NCBI GenBank assembly: GCA_003058525.1
Contig: QBVD01000063.1
Coordinates: 25,842 to 89,841 of the forward strand
Reading direction: 5' to 3'
From: a gamma proteobacterium symbiont of Ctena orbiculata
GTDB taxonomy: Bacteria; Pseudomonadota; Gammaproteobacteria; Chromatiales; Chromatiaceae
Length of the DNA: 64,000 nucleotides
A program made the translations under genes and the position numbers. How positions within the stretch are numbered: position 1 is the stretch's first letter; every line of letters begins with the position of its first letter. Positions 1 through 8,337 of the stretch are shown piece by piece. The notes beneath the pieces are model-generated. The model was not told where the DNA came from. It saw only the letters and a list, made by a program, of their open reading frames with translations, and searched no databases.

Positions 1-1
1 T

Positions 2-145
2 ACTTTGGCCGGGGGGTATATGGCTGCCCACCTGTCACGCCGGCTATCTCAACGCAGCGTGAGGTCGTTTATCATTTTTGCCGGCAGCGTCATAACACTC
101 TATTTCTTCTACGAGACCTACTTTCAACCCGGCCCGACCGGGTGA
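2..145 (+). CDS. C-terminal end of a probable TauE/SafE (TSUP) family permease, partial
   Basis: The reading frame is open from the first bases and stops at a TGA at 143-145, so only about 47 C-terminal residues are present. They read as a short loop with a Gly-Gly-Tyr turn, a basic stretch with paired arginines, then a hydrophobic membrane helix and a short polar tail. That arrangement (G-G-Y, small residues, an R-R pair, then a last helix ending in aromatic residues) is typical of the last helix of TSUP-type sulfite or organosulfonate exporters. The assignment rests on this short tail only. It is convergent with the next gene, with a gap of about 20 bases. Confidence 0.4.
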   Translation, partial: TLAGGYMAAHLSRRLSQRSVRSFIIFAGSVITLYFFYETYFQPGPTG

Positions 146-164
146 GTGTCAACACCCCCTGTCT

Positions 165-1298
165 CTAGCTCGACAGTTCCTGTCCCACAGGCGTGACTGG
201 GCCCGTCGGTATTGGGTCGGCGGGTCCGACAAATGTTTTTTTGATCTTGAGCATGATATCGCTTGAAAGCGCATCGAGTTTCGCTTCCACTTCATTGAGC
301 TTGCCTTGCCGGTCGTCGGCAGGAACCAACAATTGACGCAGCAATGGGACCAGCTCAAGCGCATAATCGGTTTGATGATTGTTCTCCAACGCCTGCAGCA
401 GCGCCTGGTCGGCATTGATGTAGTCTTTCAGTTTGCAGTAGACACAGGTGGTGCGCAGGTAGATGGCGCACTGTCGCTTTTCCTCATTGTTGAGCCCGTG
501 GTCAAGCACTGCGTAATGCTCCTTTGCCTGGTAGTAGTCTGCCGCGTCGTATGAGGCATCCGCTTCAGCCAGCAGATAACGGTTGCAGACGCCGATCCAG
601 TAATCGATACGGTCACCGTAAAGATTGAATTTATGATTCCTGATTTCGGCTTTTGTCAGCCACTCACGGGCTTCCACGAAATGTCCCAGCCGAATATAGT
701 GGCGGCCGATTGTATAGGCGCTCTGAGCATATTTTTTATTGCCCTGCTCGAATCTCTCTATGACCGTGTTGATGATGCCCTCGGTGTCCTGCAGTTCGAT
801 ATTCATCTCCAGTTCTGCAAAGACATCGAGATGCTTACGTGAAAGCTCGCTCATCTGATGCAGGGCTTCCCTGGCGGCCTTGTGAACCTCCTCGGGCTCC
901 TCCTCATCGGCGATGATGTCAACCAGCACCAGCAAGGCCCCGTCATCCCTTGACTCCCCCAGTGCCCTGGCGGAAGCGCAGCGTTCGGTCACGTCGTCCG
1001 ATCTCAACAGGAACTTCATGCAAAAGAGCATCATTTCACCGATATGATCCTGTTTGCGTCCCCAGAAAACAAGCCCGATGATGAGTGCAGCTCCCACGGC
1101 GAGGGAAATCAGCAAAGCAATGATCAAAGTGGTGGCCATGCCATTGTCATGATTGTTGCCCAGGGCGCCCTCTGCGGCTTGGATGTCGGTTGTGATCACC
1201 AAGGCAACGATCGCGGTTAAGGAGAAGATCCGGGCGGATCGTCCAAAAATACCTGTTTTTATGTGGCGGGTGGTGGCAGTTAGCATATTCGTATCCAT
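165..1298 (-). CDS. Membrane-anchored HEAT/TPR-like protein of unknown function
   Basis: Not recognised as a named family. The N-terminus has two hydrophobic segments: a signal-like stretch ending near a QAA/EG site, then a clear membrane helix (about residues 55-80) ending in F-W-G-R-K. The rest is soluble and alpha-helical. A HEAT-like repeat region (RCASARALGES and following, about 100-150) is followed by TPR-like helical pairs (YTIGRHYIRLGHFVEAREWL and later units). The C-terminus is Pro/Gly-rich. The start at 1298 is an ATG; a GTG 24 bases upstream (1322) is an alternative, and neither has a strong ribosome site. A scaffold or protein-protein interaction role is likely but not shown. Confidence 0.75.
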   Translation of the reverse strand: MDTNMLTATTRHIKTGIFGRSARIFSLTAIVALVITTDIQAAEGALGNNHDNGMATTLIIALLISLAVGAALIIGLVFWGRKQDHIGEMMLFCMKFLLRSDDVTERCASARALGESRDDGALLVLVDIIADEEEPEEVHKAAREALHQMSELSRKHLDVFAELEMNIELQDTEGIINTVIERFEQGNKKYAQSAYTIGRHYIRLGHFVEAREWLTKAEIRNHKFNLYGDRIDYWIGVCNRYLLAEADASYDAADYYQAKEHYAVLDHGLNNEEKRQCAIYLRTTCVYCKLKDYINADQALLQALENNHQTDYALELVPLLRQLLVPADDRQGKLNEVEAKLDALSSDIMLKIKKTFVGPADPIPTGPVTPVGQELSS

Positions 1299-1708
1299 GT
1301 TCGTGTGCGCAGTACCGCTCACAGACCGGGTCTAGATAAACACTGTTACATATGTAATGAAGCAAAGTCCAGAGCTGCCGCTCAGTCAAACAAATTTATT
1401 AAATAATGACATTTCGCCCCGTTCCTGGTGATGCTCATAGTACCGTTATAGTCTTAAATTAGTTCTGAGACAGATAGTTACCATAAATACTTGTGGGTAA
1501 ACCGGTAGACAAATAGCCATAAGCATCCTTTGATACATATTCTATGGATATCCATAGTGTTTTCCATCCGCCATATTTTATATCTTCAACACTGACCGCA
1601 GAAAGGGGTCTATGGGTGGCCGTTTTTCGAGGCTTGGTTATGTACAATAGGCTAAGTAATGGTTACGCATGCACAATATTCATTCACAGTAATAACATAT
1701 AGGCAGAC
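1299..1708. other. Intergenic region between divergent genes
   Basis: This stretch separates the HEAT/TPR gene from the DUF502 gene and should hold both promoters. It contains a perfect 12-bp palindrome, TTACATATGTAA, at 1346-1357, just upstream of the minus-strand gene, a plausible operator. A minus-strand open frame at 1459-1647 (62 codons) has no convincing ribosome site or recognisable motif, and I do not call it a gene. Confidence 0.35.
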
Positions 1709-2377
1709 ATGAGCGGGACAAAATCTCGAACGCTGCATATTCAGCGCTATCTGATCAGCGGAATAATCACCCTGATTCCCCTTTGGGTCACATGGCTTGT
1801 TTTCAAGTATATCTTCAATCAGCTTTCCAAGCTGGGATCGCCATGGGCCAGGATGCTTTCGCGCAGCATCCAGAACGAGTACCCATCAATCGCCCAATGG
1901 CTTCTTGAACCATGGTTTCAAAATACCTTGGCCGTTTTCATCATGCTCCTGGGTCTCTATCTTGTTGGCTGGTTGGTGAGCCGGGTGATCGGCCGCAAGA
2001 TCCTTTTCTTTTTCGAATCGACCGTACAGCGCCTGCCTGTAGTTCAGAATGTTTACGGATTGGTGAAAAAACTGATATCAGCCTTGGAGCAGAAACCGGA
2101 AAATGTGCAGCAAGTCGTGCTGATCGAGTTTCCATCCTCCGATATGAAGACGGTCGGCTTCGTGACGCGAACCATGGTTGACGCCAACAGCGGCAAAGAG
2201 CTCGCGGCGGTGTATGTGCCTACGACGCCGAATCCCACATCCGGTTATCTCGAAATAGTACCGCTTGAAAACCTGGTATCGACGGATTGGAGTATTGATG
2301 AGGCGATGAGTTTCATTATCTCAGGCGGTGCGGTGGCACCTGGTAAAGTGCCTTATACGAGTAAAAAATCAGACTGA
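1709..2377 (+). CDS. DUF502 family membrane protein
   Basis: The 222-aa protein matches the DUF502 layout. A basic N-terminus leads into a first membrane helix with the typical I-P-L-W-V-T-W signature (residues about 14-32). A second helix at about 73-95 ends in a Gly-Trp-Leu-V-S-R element. The soluble half contains P-V-V-Q-N-V-Y-G-L-V-K, V-G-F-V-T-R and Y-V-P-T-T-P-N-P-T-S-G-Y. These three motifs are the family hallmarks. The biochemical role of the family is unknown. It stands alone, and the length is normal. Confidence 0.92.
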   Translation: MSGTKSRTLHIQRYLISGIITLIPLWVTWLVFKYIFNQLSKLGSPWARMLSRSIQNEYPSIAQWLLEPWFQNTLAVFIMLLGLYLVGWLVSRVIGRKILFFFESTVQRLPVVQNVYGLVKKLISALEQKPENVQQVVLIEFPSSDMKTVGFVTRTMVDANSGKELAAVYVPTTPNPTSGYLEIVPLENLVSTDWSIDEAMSFIISGGAVAPGKVPYTSKKSD

Positions 2378-2516
2378 TTTTGTTTTAACATGACTGGAGC
2401 TATTTGAAATGGCTATGTTGAAGTGGTCGTCCAAAATGCCACCTAAGTAGGCTCCTGGCTCTAGCTAAAAAAGAGTCTGCTAATTACCCTAATGTGGATA
2501 TATTTCTAATATAATA

Positions 2517-2540
2517 AAAGGCGACTATTAAGTCGCCTTT
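2517..2540 (-). terminator. Intrinsic terminator, perfect 10-bp stem
   Basis: AAAGGCGACT (2517-2526) pairs perfectly with AGTCGCCTTT (2531-2540) around a 4-nt loop. Read on the minus strand it lies 23 bases past the stop of the PEP-CTERM-type gene and is followed by a T-rich stretch. The symmetrical stem may also stop plus-strand reads leaving the DUF502 gene. Confidence 0.75.
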
Positions 2541-2563
2541 AGATATTCAAAATCATATTATAT

Positions 2564-3223
2564 TTAAGCTTTCTTGCGTCTGGAATATCCAACTAATCCT
2601 ATTAATCCAGAACCAAATAACCATATTGCTGCAGGAATAGGGACAGGGGATGGTGTTTCTCGTACAAGAAAGTAAGAAGTCGTACTATTTATTATTGGAT
2701 CTTCAACACAACAAGATGAGCCATAGTGTACATACTCTATATTCCCATTAATGCTGATGGTATAAGCTGTGAACCCGTTAAGTTCTTCCTCCTGCCCTTC
2801 TATTACGCCAATTACACCACTGTATTGCACGTTGCCTGATGATACTGATGATACGGTATCACCCAAATAGCTAGTTAAAATATTGATCGACGAATCAATC
2901 AATTCAGGATCTGAATGCGATCCATTTAAACTATAATCATATCCAGGAAATCCAAAATTTACCAATAAGCCTACAACTTCGTCTTCTTCGGCAAATCTCC
3001 AACCTTTTAAATACCCATCAGACATCCATGAACTCACTGAATCAATAGGCCTGCCGAGCATACGTTCCAGACTCAACCATTCTAAACTTGTTGACGTATC
3101 TCTTGTAATGACACCTTCCTCGACAATACCTGGAGCTATTAACCAATCGGTTTGAATCAACGCTGAATAGGAAATTATAGGAAATGATAAGAAAATAATA
3201 ATAGTAACAATCCTGATTAACAT
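2564..3223 (-). CDS. Exported protein with VPxPA/PEP-CTERM-type sorting tail
   Basis: A 219-aa secreted protein. It has an N-terminal signal peptide (hydrophobic residues 3-20), a polar body of about 170 residues, and a C-terminal sorting module: a P-V-P-I-P-A-A motif, a hydrophobic helix ending G-S-G-L-I-G-L-V-G, then Y-S-R-R-K-K. That tripartite tail is the VPxPA variant of PEP-CTERM, recognised by exosortase-type enzymes that move proteins to the cell surface. The body contains a conserved-looking L-E-W-L and G-W-R-F-A pattern often seen in PEP-CTERM proteins of gammaproteobacteria. Base composition is visibly more AT-rich than the neighbours, suggesting acquisition. No exosortase is in the window. 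Confidence 0.85.
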   Translation of the reverse strand: MLIRIVTIIIFLSFPIISYSALIQTDWLIAPGIVEEGVITRDTSTSLEWLSLERMLGRPIDSVSSWMSDGYLKGWRFAEEDEVVGLLVNFGFPGYDYSLNGSHSDPELIDSSINILTSYLGDTVSSVSSGNVQYSGVIGVIEGQEEELNGFTAYTISINGNIEYVHYGSSCCVEDPIINSTTSYFLVRETPSPVPIPAAIWLFGSGLIGLVGYSRRKKA

Positions 3224-3415
3224 CTAACTCTCCATCAACTTTTCGTTTCTAACGCTTGGTAAAGTGACAAGCAACCCAATATGTTAGCAGAGATAATTAG
3301 TATACATTAATAATGTCCTAGAAGATAAGAGTTGTAATGTCAACTTATTCGGTCAGTTTTTATATTATCTAGTATATTTAAGTCATCGATTATCTTTGGT
3401 TATAGTAAAAAAACT

Positions 3416-3589
3416 ATGACATGTAACATGTTAGACAATACTAATGGCCTGCTTTGTGGTGGCGGCCGACCCTGCAGTTTCTGGGAAATTTATTCCCCTA
3501 ATGACAGAAATATGACTTGTCCGGTATGCGGCAATTTTATTGAAAAAACGCCATTGGAGTTGATGAATATTATTTCAGAGTTTAGCTAG
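3416..3589 (+). CDS. Tiny Cys-rich (zinc-ribbon-like) protein, 57 aa
   Basis: A 58-codon frame with two Cys clusters: L-L-C-G-G-G-R-P-C-S-F-W and, about 20 residues on, M-T-C-P-V-C-G-N-F-I-E. The second is a classic zinc-ribbon knuckle (CPxCG), and together they could bind one zinc. The downstream part is helical. There is an in-frame ATG 12 bases inside the proposed start, and no strong ribosome site for either. The stop codon lies exactly where the duplicated RND fragment begins. The surrounding DNA is AT-rich. The Cys pattern argues for a real gene, but the short length keeps certainty low. Confidence 0.45.
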   Translation: MTCNMLDNTNGLLCGGGRPCSFWEIYSPNDRNMTCPVCGNFIEKTPLELMNIISEFS

Positions 3590-3776
3590 GAGCGGATATA
3601 CAGATAGTCATGTCTCACTGGCTAGAGGGTTGATCCTGACTCTGTGCTGCCAGTTGTTTTTTAGGGAACGACGAAAAAACAGAGCAACCATGATTAATGC
3701 AGACATGAACGTCAAGGTAACGATCGCAGTTCCAACCAGCCCGTACAGCACGATTACACCAACACCACAATAGAGT
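3586..3776. repeat. Direct repeat copy A: duplicated 3' end of the RND pump gene
   Basis: About 190 bases here align with 5111-5300, sharing long identical blocks and differing at scattered bases. Both copies start at CTAGGAGCGGATA and end at ATAGAGT. The repeat carries about 36 bases of DNA beyond the RND stop codon plus the last 50 or so codons of the gene. The two copies bracket the unrecognised gene at 4005-5075. Confidence 0.88.
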
Positions 3777-3790
3777 AAGGAAATAATCAA
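3608..3790 (-). pseudogene. Truncated, frameshifted RND permease C-terminus
   Basis: Within repeat copy A, one frame encodes GVGVIVLYGLVGTAIVTLTF and on to A-L-F-F-R-R-S, matching the last membrane helix of the intact RND protein encoded at 5147-8317 with a few substitutions. An extra base in the T-run near 3659-3661 shifts the frame after the R-R-S, so the tail differs from the intact copy. Upstream sequence does not continue the RND gene. It is a remnant, not a working gene. Confidence 0.75.
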
Positions 3791-4004
3791 GTAGCGGTGG
3801 GACGTTCAACAACAATTCTCAGCGATCAGGGTGAAAAATGAGCTAATTGACTGTTCAATAACTATCCATCTCAAAGAGAAGGGCTTCTGTTCTTCCTACA
3901 CCCAGGCTATATTTGCTTTTATGGTGCATTAGGGAATCTAGTAAGTTAGACGTATGCCGCGACAGCAATTGAGAGTCGCTGGATGGAAAAAACTTGGTTT
4001 TTAG

Positions 4005-5075
4005 ATGATGTGGCATTTCGGCTTCAAACACCAATACCCGACGCAAAAAACAGGACTCAGTCCTGCCGGAATGTTACTTGAACGAGCCCGGCAGCGAATC
4101 GCCTCCCTGGAATTATTGATTTCCGGTAGTACGCTCTTTTTGGATCGGATGCCACTGCTGCGGATATTTCGACGACAGGTGACTGCAGAGGTTTCCATGT
4201 TGTCTGAAGGGATAAATAGTACCGTGGGATTTCGCGTGGAATTTAAAACTCCCTATCTGCATCTTCCTGTTGAGATCGACAAGACCCAGATCGGCAGCGA
4301 AGAGGATCAGCTCGGATTCAGGCCTGCGGCATTCAGATTTTTTGATTGGCAGTCATGGGTGCACATGACCGGAGAGATCGGCTGGCTGAGGGAACGTCAG
4401 GTTGAAGTCAGTGGTAAGACACACGATTTTGTCTCGGGATTCGAGTATCGGGTTACGGCCGTGCCCACTGCTTCAGACAACTTGGGAATCCGACTGGCAG
4501 AAGGAATCGATGGAACAGCCAGGGTCCTGGTAAACCGCGATATCAGACAAATGAAATTCGAACCGGTTTATTGGATGCTGGAACGAGGGAGTGACGGCTA
4601 TCATATCGTGGCCATAAACAGTAATGAATTGATGGTATTGATCGTATCCCTCTCCGAAATTGGCAGCGGAAAAGAGCAAATATACGAGAAGATGATTTCA
4701 CGCCTGACTGATTGGGTAAGGTTCAGATTTAAAGGAAAAAGTCAGGAACACACCATGTTGGCTTTTCTGGTATACGTCAGGGATTGGGGGCCACTCGGTA
4801 TGGAACCGTTATACCGTGGCTTAAAAGACGTGTTAACGCGATTAGATATTACAGGCGCTGAGCGAATTCTTTTCGATTTTTATGCGGATAATTGGGGTCT
4901 GCGGGATAATCGGCACGGCCGGTTGCTCGTCGTAAAAACACTTGAAGTCTTGGAAACCCAAGAAGCCCATCGTGCCCTCGAAGCCATCAGCGCTCATACA
5001 CAGAGCCAGAGCATCCCGCCCGAGGAATCGCAACTGATTCGAAACGCTATACGCACATACAAAGAAAAAGCATAA
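4005..5075 (+). CDS. Protein of unknown function, 356 aa, between the RND repeats
   Basis: Not recognised. No signal peptide or membrane helix is visible; the protein looks cytoplasmic. Residues about 70-230 look beta-rich with alternating hydrophobic residues and a W-Q-S-W motif. Residues about 245-356 are helical, with Y-V-R-D-W-G-P-L-G-M-E-P and F-Y-A-D-N-W-G-L-R-D-N-R-H-G. The start at 4005 lacks a clear ribosome site; an internal ATG at 4071 (M-L-L-E-R-A-R) is an alternative. It is convergent with the RND operon and sits between direct repeats of the RND 3' end, suggesting it arrived with, or because of, that duplication. No function is proposed. Confidence 0.75.
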   Translation: MMWHFGFKHQYPTQKTGLSPAGMLLERARQRIASLELLISGSTLFLDRMPLLRIFRRQVTAEVSMLSEGINSTVGFRVEFKTPYLHLPVEIDKTQIGSEEDQLGFRPAAFRFFDWQSWVHMTGEIGWLRERQVEVSGKTHDFVSGFEYRVTAVPTASDNLGIRLAEGIDGTARVLVNRDIRQMKFEPVYWMLERGSDGYHIVAINSNELMVLIVSLSEIGSGKEQIYEKMISRLTDWVRFRFKGKSQEHTMLAFLVYVRDWGPLGMEPLYRGLKDVLTRLDITGAERILFDFYADNWGLRDNRHGRLLVVKTLEVLETQEAHRALEAISAHTQSQSIPPEESQLIRNAIRTYKEKA

Positions 5076-5110
5076 GCACGAGCCGCAGAATAAGACACTA
5101 ACGACAGGCC

Positions 5111-5300
5111 CTAGGAGCGGATATTCAGGTAATCAGGTTTCACTGGCTAGAGGGTTGATCCTGACTCAGTGCCACCGGTTGCTTTTGGGGAACGACGAAA
5201 AAACAATGCCGCCATGATTAATGCAGGCAAGAACGTCAAGGTAACGATTGCGGTTCCAACCAGCCCGCACAGCACGATAACACCAACACCACGATAGAGT
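5111..5300. repeat. Direct repeat copy B: 3' end of the intact RND gene
   Basis: Partner of the copy at 3586-3776. This copy includes the true end of the RND gene (stop at 5147-5149). Its outer edge touches the sequence ACAGGCCCTAGG, which resembles the dispersed intergenic motif found elsewhere in the window. Confidence 0.88.
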
Positions 5301-8300
5301 TCAGTACCCTCGCCCGGGATCAGGACAAGCGGCGCCAGTCCGCACACGGTCGTCAATGTCGTCATGGCGATGGGCCTTAGGCGTATGGCGACCGCATCGC
5401 GCACAGCCTGTTGTGCCGCCATGTGGTGTTCCCGGACATTGACCATGGCCTGATGCACAATCAGAATGGGATTGTTGACCACGGTGCCCATAAGGATGAG
5501 AAAACCAAGCATAGTGATCATATCGAATGGCTGGCTCATGGCCGGGTAACCAACGGCTGGCAGCCAGGCGCCGATCTGGTTCATCAACCAGAGCCCAACA
5601 AGTCCGGAAGCGATTCCCAGCGGAATAGTGGTCATGATCAACAAGGGATAACCCCAGTGGGAAAAGATAGCGACCAGGACCAGATAGATAATGACAAGGG
5701 CCACCAGGTAGTTGGCAGTCAGTGATTCGCGGGTGGCCTGCAATTGGTCGCTGGCGCCGGAGATGATGATTTTTACATTGCTGGGTACGACGCCGCTATC
5801 CAACAGATATGTCACCACGTCGCGTTTGACGATCTCCAGCCCTGTCTCCAAGGCGATGTTGTCTGGTGGTATGATGCTTAGGGTTACGGTGCGTTTACCA
5901 TTGACGCGGCGGATGTTGCTGGTATCGACTGACTCCTCGATTCTTGCCAGCGATGCCAGAGGCACCACGGCATTGGAGGGGGTATAGACCGGCAGACTAT
6001 CCAAACTTTCCAACGAAGCGTTGTTGCCCGCACTGCTGTAGAGATAGATATCGATCTTGTCATCTTCAAGGAAGAACTCATCGACAAAGGCGCCGTCGGT
6101 CAAGGCGGCGATGGTGAAGCCCATGTCGGCATTGGATATACCGGACTGCGCCAGTCGCTCCCAATTGGGCTTGATCTCGATCAAGGGTTGAGAGAGGGTC
6201 AGCGAAGCGGGTTGCGAACGGACCCTCGGTTTTTCGAAAACCTGCTTGGCGCGGGATTCGGCTCGTGCCGCAACCGCATAGATGGTCTGCAGGGAGGGAC
6301 CTGAGATGTCGAGGTTAATGCTGCGAGTACCGCCGCTATTGCTGGTTATGATGGAGCCGCGTGATACAAACGAACGCATACCGACATACTTTTCATACTG
6401 CCTGTCAACGGCATCCATCAGCGGCTTGATATGTTTAGGATCCTTTGGCTGAGCGATAATGCGCAGGCGAGTGGCCTGAATGCTCAGATTGAAATAGGCC
6501 ATGGCCGGTACTTCGGTCTCGCCACGGTCAAATCGGCTCGGACCATGCTCCAGGAAGGGCATGAAATACTCCTGCACTTCATGGCCGATGCGCGTCATGG
6601 TTTCGAGATTGTAGCCGGTGGGCGGACTCATGCTGGCAAACAGCTTCGGCTCCTCGCCTTCCGGCAGGTATTCAGCCGGAGGTGTGAGGTAGACGATGAT
6701 CGCGCCACAGATACCGATCACCACCACGATGACGCCCAACTGATGTATGCGTGTCCCGACTATCCATTCGACACGCCTGATCAGGAATTCCCTCCACCCC
6801 ACCTTGTCTGTAGACCGATGCCCCCCCAGGCTGCCGCTAAAGACGTGTGCGGCTGCCGCAGGTATCACGGCAATCGCCACCAGCATGGAGGCGATGATGG
6901 AAGCAGAGATGGCGATGGCCACATCGGAATACAACTGCCCCGCCTCTTCGGCGATAAACACGATGGGCACGAACACCAGCACCGTGGTCAGGGTCGAGGC
7001 GAGCACCGCCGGCCAGACCTTGCGCACTCCGTCAACGGCGGCCTGCCATCGGTCCAGCCCCTTGCGCCATGACAGTTCAATGCTTTCCAGCACCACGATA
7101 CTGTTGTCCAGAGTCATGCCGATGGCGAATGCCACACCGGCCAATGAGATCACATTGATGGTGCGACCCGCCAAGATGAGGCCCATAAAAGCGGCGATGG
7201 TACAGATCGGTATGCCCATCACCCCGATCAGTGTTGCCTTGCCGGTGCGCAGAAACAGGAACATCACCATACTGGCCAATATTGCTCCGATAAGCAGATT
7301 AGTCCAGACGTTATAGATCGAGGCCTCTACATAACCCACGTCATCCGCCACTAGAAACATCTGCATACCTGCTGGTTTGAGCACCTCTTCGTTGATGGCC
7401 TCGACCTCCGGCATCATGGCCCGCTTGATGTCGATGACATTGGAACCCGCTTGACGTCGAACCGACATGCCGATCACCGGATCGCCGTCCGTATAAGAGA
7501 AACGGGTGATCTCGAAATGGCCGAGCCGGATCTCCGCTATCTCACCAAGACGAGTCAGGGCATCGCCCTGATGGTCCACAATCACCTCTTTCAGATCTTC
7601 GACATCGCGAACACGCCCGATGGTACGCAGCAGATAACGCCGCTTGCCGGATTCGATCTCGCCGCCGGAGACGTCACGATTTCGCTGTTGGATGGCACCG
7701 CGCACTTGGGCCACGGTGAGATTGCGTTCAGCGAGTCGAGCGGGATCGACCAGTATCTGTATTTGTCGTTCCGCACCGCCGTAGACAGAGATCTCTGACA
7801 CGCCTGGCACAGTTTCCATGCGCGAGGCCACATGGTCCCGTATGAAATCCTGCATCGGGATCATGTCCAGGTTGCGCGGATTGCCCGCTAAGGGCGTAAC
7901 CCGGAAATACATGAAGGAGTTGGCTGAAAAGGAGGTGGCGTAGATGCGCGGTTCATCCACGTTGTTGGGATAAGAGGGCACGCGGCTCAGCGCGTTGATC
8001 ACTTCGATCAGGGTATCGTTGAGGTTGATACCGAACGGGAACTCCAGTTCGACCTGGGCGCGACCAAAGGAGGCCGAGGAGACGATCCGCTGCAATCCGC
8101 GCACGCTGCGCAAGTGTTCTTCCTGTTCGATGAGGATCTCTTTTTCGACATCCTGCGGCGTAGCGCCTGGCCAGTTGGTGCGGATGGAGATGGTGCGAAC
8201 CTCCAGATCGGGGATCATTTGCACCGGTATTTTCAAAGCGGCGACGATCCCCAGCACGATTATGATGAGCGTGCCCACAGCGACCAGAATTCCGTGTTTG

Positions 8301-8317
8301 ACCATGGCTTCGAACAT
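5147..8317 (-). CDS. RND family efflux permease, inner-membrane pump subunit
   Basis: A 1056-aa protein of normal AcrB-family length. A first membrane helix (about 10-30) precedes a periplasmic pore domain with the family sequence W-P-G-A-T-P-Q-D-V-E. A helix bundle at about 335-475 carries the transmembrane motifs G-M-T-L-D-N-S-I-V-V-L-E and the typical F-V-P-I-V-F. A second periplasmic domain and second helix bundle (about 870-1040) follow. The central helix has the single acidic residue (L-D-N-S) expected of simpler HAE-type pumps. It is coded 20 bases downstream of its adaptor, so the two form an operon. No outer-membrane TolC-type gene is in the window. Substrate cannot be told from sequence. 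Confidence 0.95.
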   Translation of the reverse strand: MFEAMVKHGILVAVGTLIIIVLGIVAALKIPVQMIPDLEVRTISIRTNWPGATPQDVEKEILIEQEEHLRSVRGLQRIVSSASFGRAQVELEFPFGINLNDTLIEVINALSRVPSYPNNVDEPRIYATSFSANSFMYFRVTPLAGNPRNLDMIPMQDFIRDHVASRMETVPGVSEISVYGGAERQIQILVDPARLAERNLTVAQVRGAIQQRNRDVSGGEIESGKRRYLLRTIGRVRDVEDLKEVIVDHQGDALTRLGEIAEIRLGHFEITRFSYTDGDPVIGMSVRRQAGSNVIDIKRAMMPEVEAINEEVLKPAGMQMFLVADDVGYVEASIYNVWTNLLIGAILASMVMFLFLRTGKATLIGVMGIPICTIAAFMGLILAGRTINVISLAGVAFAIGMTLDNSIVVLESIELSWRKGLDRWQAAVDGVRKVWPAVLASTLTTVLVFVPIVFIAEEAGQLYSDVAIAISASIIASMLVAIAVIPAAAAHVFSGSLGGHRSTDKVGWREFLIRRVEWIVGTRIHQLGVIVVVIGICGAIIVYLTPPAEYLPEGEEPKLFASMSPPTGYNLETMTRIGHEVQEYFMPFLEHGPSRFDRGETEVPAMAYFNLSIQATRLRIIAQPKDPKHIKPLMDAVDRQYEKYVGMRSFVSRGSIITSNSGGTRSINLDISGPSLQTIYAVAARAESRAKQVFEKPRVRSQPASLTLSQPLIEIKPNWERLAQSGISNADMGFTIAALTDGAFVDEFFLEDDKIDIYLYSSAGNNASLESLDSLPVYTPSNAVVPLASLARIEESVDTSNIRRVNGKRTVTLSIIPPDNIALETGLEIVKRDVVTYLLDSGVVPSNVKIIISGASDQLQATRESLTANYLVALVIIYLVLVAIFSHWGYPLLIMTTIPLGIASGLVGLWLMNQIGAWLPAVGYPAMSQPFDMITMLGFLILMGTVVNNPILIVHQAMVNVREHHMAAQQAVRDAVAIRLRPIAMTTLTTVCGLAPLVLIPGEGTELYRGVGVIVLCGLVGTAIVTLTFLPALIMAALFFRRSPKATGGTESGSTL

Positions 8318-8337
8318 GATTCTTTCCAGTGGCCTCT

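Noticed and set aside
1459..1647. 62-codon minus-strand ORF in an intergenic region
   Set aside because: No ribosome site, motif or context; it could be chance in AT-rich DNA.
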